From the NCBI RefSeq assembly GCF_037975245.1, contig NC_092576.1:13496611-13560610 (forward strand): DNA of 64,000 nucleotides, given 5' to 3'. Of the stretch, positions 29,461 through 47,366 are shown one piece after another. Positions within the stretch are counted from its first letter, which is position 1. Each line of letters starts with the position of its first letter. The notes beneath the pieces are model-generated. The model saw only the letters and a list, made by a program, of their open reading frames with translations, ran no database searches and was not told where the DNA came from. The DNA comes from Apostichopus japonicus (taxonomy: Eukaryota > Echinodermata > Holothuroidea > Aspidochirotida > Stichopodidae). Both the position numbers and the translations under genes were made by a program.

Positions 29461-30135
29461 CCAGGTGAAAATTCCAGTTAATACCTGTTGAACTGGTTTT
29501 AACAGGTACCTGTTGCAACTGGTATTTGGTGACAGGTAATAACAGGTATTAAATGGTATTAACAGGTGTTAACTGGTATTGACAGGTATTAACTGGTATT
29601 AACAGGTTTCAACTGTTTTCAACAGGCATAACAGTTTTTAACTGGTATTAACAGGTATTAGCTGGTATTAACAGGTTTCAACTGTTTTCAACAGGCACAA
29701 CAGCTTTAGCTGGTATTAACAGGTATTAACTGGTAATAACAGGTTTCAACTGTTTTCAACAGGCATAACAGTTTTTAACTGGTATTGACAGGTTTCAACT
29801 GTTTTCAACAAGTTTCAACAGGCACAACAGCTTTTAACTGGCATAAACAGGTATTAACTGGTAATAACAGGTTTCAACTGTTTTCAACAGGCGCAACAGC
29901 TATTAACTGGTAATAACATACTGTATGAACTGGTTTCAACTGGTTTCAACAGGGGTAACAGGTTTTAACTGGTTCTGTTTTCAACATGTCTTTACTGGTA
30001 TTGAAAACGTTTCAACAGGTAAGAACATGTATGAAAGGTTTTACGCTGGTTATAACAGTAGGATTTTCCACAGGTTCAATTGTTTTCAACAAGTTATCTG
30101 GTGAAAACAGGTGGCGATGAATTTCAACAGGTTAA
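29461..30135 (+). repeat. Left subterminal repeat array of the BEN element
   Basis: More than thirty occurrences of AACAGG or AACTGG-type words, for example GGTATTAACAGGTATTAACTGG-like phrases and TTTCAACTGTTTTCAACAGG repeated at irregular spacing of about 20-60 bp. It includes one AACAGGTACCTGTT palindrome at 29501-29514. Confidence 0.85.
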
Positions 30136-31259
30136 AATCACTCTTTACAGTTGCACACGATGTAGGTCTAACACTTAACAAGCAAGTTAAGGCGAGGGAG
30201 AACTTCCAGCAGATGGAGTAAAAATCACTGTTAACAAAAATCTGAAAATATCATTTTATTCCAACAAAGTTAAGACAAGTTAATGGATCAAACATGAATG
30301 GCAAAAGTATAGTACTGCACAATAATGCAAAGTTGAGGGCAATGAAAAAGAAAACATAAATTTGGAGTCTAACAAGAAAGCAAACTTCTGAAGTAAACAC
30401 TTTCATATTACACATTAAAAACTTACATATATTATGAAATACCAACTAAATATGTTCATTAAAACAATGATTTCATGTATTGCTGTGGCAATTAAGAAAG
30501 GAAACTCTATCTGTTAAAACAATATAAAGGTTAATTTTTTATCAATCATTATATCAAAATAAAAGTTACAGCTGAATAGATAAAAGTTACTCAAGAGTTA
30601 GCATTACCAAATTATGTAGTCTGCAATTCTGCATGCTAGGCAGACAATAATAATAGCTAGTCAGACAGTAACCTTTTGAAAGGAATTCATTCTTAAATTG
30701 GCTACCAATCAGATCTTAAAAAACAATATTTACCTACAAAGCATGTATTTGTAATGCATATTTATACTGAACACATATTTGACGACAATATACTGTCTAT
30801 TCTGGAGTTTGAATAAAAATCTGAATACTGTTAAATGGCATTTGTACATACTGATTACTAGAAATGTTAGTTCTTTAAAAAAAAAAAGGCAAAAGTGGAA
30901 AGATGACTTTGCCAAGTGAAAGTCAACATCAGTCTATAATAGTGTTGGTTAAACCACTTTCAAGAAAAAACTGTCCAGAAGATCTCCATTGAAGACTTAA
31001 GTTGTAATTGACAGCAACATACTTTCCATTTCCTGAATTTAATTAAAAAACTAAATACCATATAATGGTAAACAATAACTGTTAAAAACATAATAATAAA
31101 TATGGGTTTAATCCTACTTTGAAAAAAGAACTGTCTGGAAATTTTTCCTCTGAAAAGTTAACTTGTCAGTGACAGCAATATGCTGTCAGTTTGAATAAAA
31201 CTAAAGACTGTTTAATGGTAAGCAATAACCATTGAAAAAAATAATATGATACTAATGTT
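30136..31259. other. Interior of BEN element, no gene recognised
   Basis: AT-rich. Related phrases recur at about 30750-30960 and 30960-31250 (GACAGCAATATACTGTC, CTGTCCAGAAG/CTGTCTGGAAA, TTAAATGGTAAGCAATAAC), a degenerate internal tandem repeat of about 180 bp. Confidence 0.5.
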
Positions 31260-31371
31260 TTAAGGCCTTCTTTGTTTTACGATTGATGTCAGCTTCTCGG
31301 ATATGTATTTGCTGAACCTTGTAGCTTCCTCAGTAAATTGCAGCTTTCTTTCAAACGTTCCACGAATTGTG
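31260..31371 (-). pseudogene. BEN-domain gene, last exon
   Basis: The acceptor TTTGTTTCTTGCAG ends at 31372. In one frame it reads QFVERLKESCNLLRKLQ and in another FTEEATRFSKYISEKLTSIV followed by KQRRP and TAA (31262-31260). The F-x-x-x-L-K start and the K/R-x-x-K-Y-I-x-E-K helix together fit the C-terminal part of a BEN domain, so a frameshift separates them. Confidence 0.6.
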
Positions 31372-31892
31372 CTGCAAGAAACAAAGCGTATGAACACTTA
31401 AGAATTGACTTATCATGATTAACAGTAACAGTGTGGTCCTAAAACTTAAACTCTCTTGCATTGCTAGATGAGTGCTTTCATGGAAAGTTAAGGTCAAACT
31501 TTCCTATGGGTTAGAATGTCTCACGATATTTATCTCTGTTGGTATCCAACCTGAATGGACTAGCAATCACAGTCTAACCAAGAACATTCTTTTGGTTTAG
31601 AATTTGGGTTTGCTCAATCTTTTGGTTGGAAAAACTACACCACTATGGTAGTTTGATTGTAGGCTTCCTGTCAAAACTCAAAGGCAATTAAGAACCAACC
31701 AAAATGATATCAGTTGTTAACTCATGATACTGGAATGCATAATCCTACTGATAAATAGTTCTGTCAGTGTTAAAAAATTACTTACTCCTGAAAAACAGCT
31801 TATTCAGTAAATTATATTGTACACTTGTGTACTAAGTCATGAGCTTGTAATATAAATGGTTACTTGTTTGAAAGCTTTTCATAATGACTAAC

Positions 31893-32106
31893 CTTCCATA
31901 GCATTAACCTTCACGGGAGACAACAGCGGTTTTGCATCTCTGTCACTGTTGAATCTTGTGCAAGCATTCCCAACGGCTTTCGTTTTCAAAGTGTTGGTAC
32001 CCCAAATCGACACCAGTAAAGTCTTCACGAACATAAAGTGTTTCTCTTAACTACAAATGGCCTCCCACTTGTCTTCAGGAAGCCCAAAATCTGCACCAAT
32101 ATTGAC
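31893..32106 (-). pseudogene. BEN-domain exon
   Basis: 214 nt between TTCACAG and G|GTTAGT. It encodes VNIGADFGLPEDKWEAICS, a TAG/TAA-type stop in frame (TAA at about 32047), then FVKTLLVSIWGTNTLKTKAV, NACTRFNSDRDAKPLLSP and VKVNAME. The sequence F-V-K-x-L...I/V-W-G-x-x-T-L followed by L-S/T-P-x-K-x-x-A is the signature core of BEN domains (DNA-binding and protein-interaction fold of nuclear factors). The in-frame stop and the frameshift in the next exon mark it as a pseudogene here. Confidence 0.75.
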
Positions 32107-32496
32107 CTGTGAACAGAAAATATGTTATACCTGTAAGCATATATTCAGCTATAGCACATGATAACTCACATTATCATAAACATACATTTACATTAAAATT
32201 TTATATCAACATATTGGGAGGTAAACATTTAAATCTAGGTCCCTCAAATTATAAGCCAGGAATAGCAGCTTTACCAAATAATAACTACAGTAGCTTTGCA
32301 CTATAACACCAAGTTATTTTTCAAAGCTTAATAACCATGTTTATAATTATCCCAAATCAGTAAAAAATTGGCCAAACTTATGACGCTTGTACGTAAATGA
32401 TGTACCAGACTGTTTTTTATTATATTATACATAAACAGGTTATGAAAAGTATCTAAATAATATCATTACACATTTGGGTACAATGGTTAAACTCAC

Positions 32497-32684
32497 CCTT
32501 CCATCTTTTTTCTCTATTGCACTTGTTCCTTTGCTTTTTGGGCTCTCGGATAAACTCTTAGTATCATCTTACACCATTATGTCTTTAAGCCATATACGTT
32601 CTCCTCTTCTGTTGTTGCCTCCACACTGGTGTCGTACATCACAGGAAACCTCACCTGGATATTTGGTTTTTTAATTCTTCCTGG
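32497..32684 (-). pseudogene. Possible linker exon upstream of the BEN exon
   Basis: The acceptor CCTTTTTCCAG and donor GAAGG|GTGAGT bound about 188 nt. One frame reads IKKPNIQVRFPVMYDTSVEA, another DDTKSLSESPKSKGTSAIEK followed by KDGR; neither is open throughout. Its low-complexity, charged content fits a linker between an N-terminal part and the BEN domain. This is weaker than the two exons downstream. Confidence 0.35.
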
Positions 32685-33569
32685 AAAAAGGAAATAGCAA
32701 AACAGCAGTAGTCATCATTTGAAGAAAAATGAAATAAAGTTGTCACCACAAAGTGATGTGAGATTTGCTTCCACAATAGTCTCATAAAAGAATCCCAAAG
32801 TTTGAAGCAGACTGTATAAAGCTGAAAATTTGAACCAGAGTGTCATCATTATTGCAACCAGAATCAAATGCCCAGACTACAGAGATAATAAAACATGGGC
32901 TAAATCTTTGTTTGTTTTTAAGATCTAAAAATACACAATTTTAGAAACACAAATGCACTGAGCCAACTTATTTATAGGCCTAATTGTTTTAAGTTGTTAT
33001 TTTGCTTGCTCACTTAACAAGTCTATTTAGACCTAGGCTAGAGAACAAATAGTTCTTTGTCACACTAAGTTAGTTTGTCTTTCAGTCTTTTTGTTAGTCT
33101 TACTAGTAGTAGTACTAAAGTATATAATACCGGTGACTAGCCAACATAATTTGTTCAGCATACTGTAACAGTAAGTTTGAAGGTCTAGCCTTGCTTTATT
33201 CAATATCACATAGCCTACCCATTTAGATTCACATGGGAAATTCAAGAAATCTTTACCAAGTGAGTGTAGACCTAAGCTTCAAGTAAACTATTGAAACTCA
33301 GTCTCAGCATTTGTTTGGAAATAAATTAGAAGATTATGTGCGACTGTTCAATCTAGCCCAATACACACATAACACATTGTTAATTGGTGTTTAGAATGCA
33401 CAGTTTAGTGTTGAGAATGCACTGTAGTACTCAATAGAAATCCTAGGCTACTCACTGTAATTGCACTTGTGTATTGCGAAACGCTAGCCTAACAACGGTC
33501 ACTGCGTAGCGTAACGCTAACCATAATACTACTTTGTGCCAGTGGCCTAACAATTAACGTTAGTTTTAC

Positions 33570-33688
33570 CTCCAAGTTTAAGGAACAACAGGTAGGCCGA
33601 TGGTGGCGGTTAATACTTCCATTCTTCTATAGATCTTCTTGGGTGATTAACAGTTGAAAGTTGCTTAGAGTGATCGTATTCAACCATG
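33570..33688 (-). pseudogene. Possible first exon of the BEN gene
   Basis: The ATG at 33688 is followed by MVEYDHSKQLSTVNHPRRSI and EEWKY, then TAA, then PPPSAYLLFLKLGG up to a donor G|GTAAAA. Placement (first on the minus strand, inside the element) suggests an N-terminal exon. The stop and the lack of any known motif keep this speculative. Confidence 0.3.
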
Positions 33689-34424
33689 CCAAGCAATGCT
33701 TACGCCGTGCAATGCAAGTTGCCGTTGCTCTTCGGTTTCGAAATTGAATATGGTGTTGAAGTCAAAGTTCAACTTAAACCTCGTACAAAATGTGATTTTT
33801 AAAAAAATTGAAAAAGTGTCTTTGGCCTCCCAATTTGAGAGTTTTATGTCACTGAAAATTACAAATATCACTAATTTATATCAAAAATTTAAAACAACAG
33901 TAAATAAGAAAGGATTAAATCATAACACAATTTAAACATTAAGTATTTTTATCTTGATTTTGACTTGGCAATATGCGTCTTACTTTCTTAGACTATGAAT
34001 CACTGATCTAAATATAGATGCGAGCTCGTCTCAATCTTTTGATGTATGTGTATGTTACGTATTCATATACTATCTGGAAGAACTCTCTCATAAATTTAAT
34101 ATGTGAATTTTTCATTTTACCTTAATGTACCTCATAGAATAAACAATTCAATGATCAGACATATGTTATACCACATCTTTGCAGTGGCAAAGCCAGCGAG
34201 GGTGGGGAAGGGGGGGGGGCAGGGGAAAGAGTACCTCAACAAAAACTTTTGGGGACGTGATGTCCGACGGTGAAAAAAACGAAGGGAGCAAAAAAAAGGA
34301 AATAATTGCATCATTTTGCATATCAGCCCTTTTTGAGAAACAAAAATTTTCAAGCCCCCCTCCCCTCATAAACCTTCCCTGACAACTGTGGTCCACCATT
34401 ATGTGCCTTAAAGTGGAGACAGAA
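33689..34424. other. Right interior of BEN element
   Basis: Includes a G-rich stretch (34195-34225, GTGGGGAAGGGGGGGGGGCA-like) and a C-rich one near 34355. No gene recognised. Confidence 0.4.
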
Positions 34425-34784
34425 ATTTGAACCAACTGGTACCTGTTGAATGCAACTGGTGTAACAGGTACCTGTTAAACCAGTTGTTTTCAACAGGTAC
34501 CTGTTAAACCAGTTGTTTTCAACAGGTACCTGTTTAACTAGTTGTTTTCAACAGGTACCTGTTAAACCAGTTGTTTTCAACAGGTACCTGTTAAAACCAA
34601 TTGGTACATGTTACAGCTTACAGGTAATTTACCTGTTGCAACAGGTAATTAATTGGTATAAACTGGTTTTGGTCACAATACATGTTCAAACCAGTTGTCG
34701 TTAACAGGTACATGTTAGTCCCTGTTGGTTCCGGTTAAAACCTGTTGAAATTGTAACAGGTATTAACAGGAATTTTCTCCTGGG
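34425..34784 (-). repeat. Right subterminal array with 29-bp tandem palindromes
   Basis: The perfect palindrome AACAGGTACCTGTT occurs at 34463, 34492, 34521, 34550 and 34579, exactly 29 bp apart, separated by AAACCAGTTGTTTTC (one copy has TAACTAG). Further AACAGGT/ACCTGTT words continue to the TIR. Confidence 0.95.
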
Positions 34785-35037
34785 GAGGGATATCGCCGTT
34801 GGAAGAGACCAGCGTGTTTTAAAGTGTATCCTATCTTGTTAAGTTTGTGAGTAATTTTCTATATATTTGTAATTACCATTTGTTGTTGTTGGTTCAAACT
34901 GCATTGTTCAATATAGTTTACGTTCTCATTCAAATTCTCTAGACTCGTCAATTTGTCTGTGTTCCTTACGGAAACGAACCCAGGCTTGTGTCTCGTTAAA
35001 AATTAGTTATCGAGACCTCTCGCATTCCAACGTAACA
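34785..35037 (+). mobile_element. LTR, 3' part (interrupted)
   Basis: Continues the LTR after the BEN element and ends CGTAACA at 35037. It is followed two bases later by a primer-binding-site-like sequence, which fixes this as the right edge of a 5' LTR. Confidence 0.6.
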
Positions 35038-35041
35038 AAAT

Positions 35042-35058
35042 TGGGGGCCTATCCGGGA
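35042..35058 (+). other. Primer-binding-site-like sequence after the LTR
   Basis: TGGGGGCCTATCCGGGA resembles the tRNA-Pro-type site TGGGGGCTCGTCCGGGA used by gammaretroviruses and many LTR elements (it differs at three or four bases). Its position, a few bases after the terminal CA, is right. No gag follows: sequence of IR-C starts within about 80 bp. Confidence 0.55.
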
Positions 35059-35129
35059 AAGGTTTACAACATTTGTGACCTATTTGTAACGTTAAAGTTG
35101 CTAAGCCACCTGACTAATACAATCAAGTT

Positions 35130-37790
35130 TTCTCCTGGCAACTTAAATCCAGTGAACTGACCTTTGGCTGGAAACTCACTTCTGATCCTTTGGACTGCAC
35201 ATGATGGTAGCGCAACCATCCGTGTCTTGCTAGGAGCCCCCAGCACCATTGAACGTTGTTGACGGTAGGCTATATGAATCTGCACTGTCTAATTGTTTTT
35301 ATTTTTTTAAGAAAGTTCAAAGGAATTAACGTGAGCCCATGATGTCCACGATAACAAGCAGTCCCTGCAATGTACAGTAATAGTTACAGTTGTTGTGAAT
35401 TTACACCTTCCATGTTTCATGAAATATTTAATATGATTTAGTTTCAGACAATTGATTTCCAAAACTCCAGGCCAAAGTACCAGCCTACTAACGTGTTCAA
35501 CGTACTTCGCAGCATACTGCACATGTATGATGTATTGTCATTAGCAGCATCGGGCTAGTACAATACATATTGGTTGTAAGGATTCTATGGTTGTAAGTCA
35601 CCGTAACACAACGCACATTACGGTTTAGGCAGTTCCGCGAATTCCAACGTCAAATGTACAGAATGGACTGGCTTTTTCAAATATTTTTCTTTGTTACATA
35701 AATCTTGCCACGTTGGAAAATCAAATTTTTAACTGGCAGAATGGTTGATATATGTTCTAGAGAACATGCTTAGATGGATCCCCAACAGATTGGACGTTGA
35801 AATTTTTGTGTAATGGCCACTTTAAAGTTGGTTTAGAGGCCCAAGGATTAGAAGTCTTGTAGTAGGTTATTTCAATATGCAAGGTGCCAGCGAACTGTCG
35901 GCTAAGTAAATAATTTCTTCTTGGTAAATTGTTTGGCCATAGAAATCTGTGCATAATTTATTCAGCAGGTAGTTCAAGCCCACCAACAGATAACATTAAG
36001 CCACTAAATTTCCAAGAAGAATGTCACTTGCTATAGAAAAAGGCTAATCCTATTATAGAATTTGTGTATGGTAATTAGCAAAGCATCAATGTGTAGTATT
36101 GTAAAGGCTCTATAATTGACGCACCTTCGTAATTGACCAGCCTCAAATTTGACTAGCCACGATACAGCAGGCAACATAAACTCTTGCAGCGCAGTAGAGT
36201 TACATATTTCATGAGTTTGAATCCATTTCAGATATAGGCCGATCAAATTGTTGATTTCCTTAATCTTGTAACACTCTTTCTCCCAAGTTTTGAACGTATT
36301 TTTGGCATTTAGAAATCTTACACCCTAAAACCAACTAAAATTACCTCAACATGATACCACTGCTCACTGGGACCTGGTCTGTCTGAGTTTTAGAGGCAAA
36401 GAGCATAGCAAAGAGCATGCACAGTCAATGGATGTATAATTACACAAAAGATACAGTAAATTACGTAATCGACAAATGTGTCAATTTCGGGGTATGAAAT
36501 ACTTTAACACGGCAGACATTTTGTGGTCAAAATCTGCTCACTATACTCTTGAAAAGACAATGCCAGTCCGACAAGATCATTTACAATTGGTAAACATTTC
36601 AAAAAGTTTCAGCAACACATACATTCACACTTAATTTAAGACAGTGCCCCCTCCCCCTCCCCTCGTTGTAAATAAAGAATAGGGGCTGATGTTGTTAAAG
36701 CTTTTTACCAGATGCTTTTGGTACAAACACAAACAAACCCACTTGCGGGAATATGGGGTTGGGGGGGGGCAGGGGCAGATTATGTCTCCCCAACATTTTC
36801 CCAGACCTTGAGCAAATATTTAAATACACAACTAGAAACCCAAATTTCTCAAAAGGGGGGGGGGCACCCCCTTGTTTCCTTCTCCCAGGTTTGCCTCACA
36901 ATTAGTACTTGGAAATAAGCTTACTAAAGCTTCACCATATTACATATAGGGGCTTAATAAACCATAATTACTCTTATGGACAAATGAGGCACCACCCTTA
37001 TTTCCTGCTCACTGGTATACCCCATTCAGACCCAACACCCTTGGACAAACATGTCATGCTTTTCTTAAAGAGCTGCACAATATCTAATCGTGAAGGAAGT
37101 ACATGCTCTAAATATGTTGCACAGATGGATAAGCAACCACCAGAGTGTGTCTGTGTCCTCCAGTTAACACAAATGGATAAGATTTCACCATTATCAGCCA
37201 AGACTTCATCATTTTTATCTGCCATCATTTATTGAACTTGAAGTGTATTGCATTATGAGTGTCACATTCAAACACTTGGTAGTCAAATTGCATTATGATT
37301 GTTTCTTTTACCCCCTTCGACTGTGCCACCGCAAACCAAACACTTGGTATTGCATAATGAGTGTTTCACTTACATACCAATGGCACAGTGATTCAAACAC
37401 TTGGTATTGTATTCTGAGTGTTTCACTTGCATACCAATGGCACATTGATTCAAACACTTTGTACTGCATTCTGAGTGTTTCACTTTCGTACCGAAGGCAC
37501 ATTGATTTAAACACTTGGTATTGCATTCTGAGTGTTTCGCTCACATTGGTGATTCAAGCACTTGGTACAGCTCACGGAGTGTTTGGTTTTCCATCATTTC
37601 TTGACTTGATTTTGAATTTGGTTTCGCAATGATCTAAATGTAACTGGTATCCTCATCTCTATCCCCAACGCATCCAAATGCTTAACTATTTACCACTAAA
37701 ACAATTCATATCATCAGCGAATCTGAAGCGGAAGTGAAGTTAGAGGTCAACAAGCTTGTTGTCGAAACACCTTGAGTGTACCGTTAGCAT
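35130..37790. repeat. IR-C left arm
   Basis: Matches 59500-63210 in reverse complement. Landmarks: CTTTGGCTGGAAACTCACTT at 35161, ATCCCCAACAGATTGG near 35777, the 57-bp minisatellite at 37250-37560, and GAAGCGGAAGTGAAGTTAGA near 37726. No conserved open frame other than the minisatellite. Confidence 0.9.
37250..37560. repeat. 57-bp minisatellite, about five copies
   Basis: Units begin GAGTGTTTCACTTGCATACC and contain GGCACA and TTCAAACACTTGGTATTG. The period of 57 bp is a multiple of three, so a 19-residue repeat stays open on both strands. The inverted counterpart is at 59695-60010. Confidence 0.9.
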
Positions 37791-38187
37791 CGAAACCAGG
37801 GACGGAAATGATTGTATGCTATTTGCATGCGATGTAAAAACGGATGCATGCCTGTATGATATGCACATTATTGTGTGGAATGCGCGCGCAGCGCGCGAAA
37901 AGTTTGGTTATATTTTTCGGGCAAGTCGTTACAACCCCCCCCCCCCCCCCCAAAAAAAATCAAATTGGGCTCCTACGCGTATCTCGGTATATAGTTCTAT
38001 TAGGCATTTTTTGTAGTATTCAAAATCATACGAAGTTTTATACGGTGGAGTATAAGAATCGCGAGGTACAATTTCCCAAAGTGGCAAGGAAAACGTGGTC
38101 AATATGACAGGTTAAAGGTCAACTTTGACCGATTTTTTTTTTTTAAAATCGCACGATCACAGGGATAAATGAACAGGCCTAGATAAA

Positions 38188-38628
38188 CTAGAGTGCGACA
38201 GTCGGAAATTCCGACTGTCGCACTCCAATTTTCCAACTAGCGTCAGTTTTACCAAGTTTGGGGATGAGACACCCCCACACCCCCTCTAACGACGTCCCTG
38301 CGCGGTGAATATGGAACACGATCACGTGGTTCAGCCTCTGTAGAGTCATGGTGCTCCGTAGCCTTGTCTTCAAACGCCTCAGAGCAGTAAAACATCTCTC
38401 GGCTTCCGTCGAACTGGCGGAGGAGACGAGGAGCAACCGCAAGAGAGCTTCGACTTCACCAAACATAGCCCGTACCGCTGGATTCATCGACTTGAATATT
38501 TGTCTATACCCTTCAACCGACGACGAATTGAACTGGCTTCGAAAGAAAGGCAGACTAAGCTTAAGATTGTTGGAGTGCTCAGGGTACCAACTCACGAGAT
38601 CTGGGTGGAATTCTCCATTCAGCAACAT
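38188..38628 (-). pseudogene. hAT transposase C-terminal dimerisation region
   Basis: The open frame reads LLLVSSASSTEAERCFTALR followed by RLKTRLRSTMTLQRLNHVIV. A-E-R-x-F-x-A-L-x-R-L-K-T-x-L-R-S-T-M is the hallmark of the hAT C-terminal dimerisation domain (zinc-finger MYM-type protein 1-like proteins carry the same). Upstream EGFHPDLVSWYPEHSNNLKL fits the region before it. The BED finger and catalytic part are missing, so this is a 3' remnant. It ends by a 16-bp hairpin. Confidence 0.8.
38191..38225. repeat. 16-bp perfect hairpin at the end of the hAT remnant
   Basis: GAGTGCGACAGTCGGA at 38191-38206 and its reverse complement at 38210-38225, with the three-base loop AAT. Confidence 0.9.
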
Positions 38629-38639
38629 TGAGTGATATT

Positions 38640-39400
38640 CGAGGATATGAATCCTAAGATGTGTAAGCCGTAACCAAATAGAGCCACGACACTACTTTTT
38701 TTCCAAATGTGTGGGGGGGGGGACATTTGATATTGTTTCCCCCATCCATCGAAATGTGGGGGGGGGACGTGTCCCCCGTCCCCCCCCCCCCTGGATTGAC
38801 GTCCATGCTCGAAACCTATCTCCTCGTATCTTCTCAAAACGTACATCGCAAGACTCAAAAGAAAGCACGTGAGAGGTAAATGAGTTTTAACGATTTCTGT
38901 GAAATTCATTACAAAACTTTACAATGGAAACACGACGCGGTATTGTCGTCTCAGCAATATTTGTAGAAAGAAACAACATGAAGTTATAAAAGAATAGAAT
39001 AAAACAAAATGAAATGAATTGCCCTATATACCGGAGGTGTGACGTCATCATCGACCTTGTACTCACATACGTAAGATACTTAGGTTATAATACGTTAATG
39101 TATGTATCCATGGTAAAAGAGACATGCTTTGGTGTAACAAAATCTCCGTAAGCAACTGTTGACATTTGAATATTTAAAAAAAAAATACTTAGATTACTAA
39201 CGAGGGGGGCATTGAATAAAAGCGTGGGGCTTGCTTAGACCTGGTAACACCACTCCCAGGTAAATTCGTCATATTCTAGAACCCATACAGTCAATTCTCT
39301 TTCCCCCCGTGGAAGGGTTAAACGGGGTTCTAAAGCAGGCTAGGGTCCCTTTTCGTCCCTTGTATAATTACAATATGTAGGGTTACATTGTTGGTGACAT
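38640..39400. other. Unassigned, with G/C homopolymers
   Basis: Several G or C runs of 8 to 12 (38707, 38761, 38780). No gene recognised. Confidence 0.4.
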
Positions 39401-40151
39401 GACACTCTTTAAAAAATGCATATTGAACCTATATTTCTTTTGCGGGAAATGTTGGTTCATTCATACGTAGGAATCTACAAAGCTGGTATTAAATATAGAT
39501 TTACTTTTAAAGATACGGGAGGGTTTCAATCTGAAGGGGCACAAATAATGCAGGGGGAATTAGGTCATGTGATTCGATTTGAAAAGGGGAGGTGGGTAGG
39601 GAGTGATGCATGGGGGTGTAAATCAGAAAGTTTACCTCAACACAAAATAGATCATGTGTGCTATTCCTACCAAATGTCCAATATTTGAATATGTTTTAAC
39701 GAAAGAGCACATAATAAATATACATTTGTTTTATTCGCCAACATGCAAAATAAAAGGACCCTTTATTATTTTTGGAATATAAGTTAATATTATTTCAGTA
39801 AAGGAACACATAATCTATTGAAATAACTACATAACACAATTCATTTACAGAAAAATGTACCGGAATGAGCACGTCTTGTAATTTTTAAAATATCAGTAAC
39901 AAAAATGAAGAAAGTGTTGAGTTACAAAACTGGGAGGGCACGTGACCCCCTCTGCCACAAACTCCGCCGCACCTTTTTCCTATAAAAATCTATTGCGTAG
40001 CGTTTTCCCGACTTGCCAGTGATCAGTCTAAGCGGTTTGCGATAGAACAGTGGATTACAATGTCTTAATATTTGCAGTTGTTATATATAGAATCATGAAA
40101 AACTGTCTTTTACGAAAGGTATTTATTTTGTGGCTTTGTTTCAACAATTCT

Positions 40152-47366
<7,215 letters not shown>

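Larger units (their letters stand above)
29460..34784. mobile_element. 5.3-kb TIR element carrying a BEN-domain gene, inserted in an LTR
   Basis: Left end CCCAGGTGAAAATTCCAGTT; reverse complement of the right end CCCAGGAGAAAATTCCTGTT; after that both read AATACCTGTT. Inside the ends lie subterminal blocks of short repeats built on AACAGGT/ACCTGTT (29480-30135 and 34425-34760). The centre holds exons of a decayed BEN-domain gene on the minus strand and no recognisable transposase. No clear target duplication is visible (flanks TGATCA and GAGGGA). I do not recognise the superfamily. The element could be non-autonomous with a captured gene, or BEN could be part of an unfamiliar autonomous set. 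Confidence 0.65.

Noticed and set aside
34463-34592. CRISPR-like regular spacing
   Set aside because: The 29-bp unit has constant spacers, the genome is eukaryotic, and the units lie in a transposon's subterminal region.
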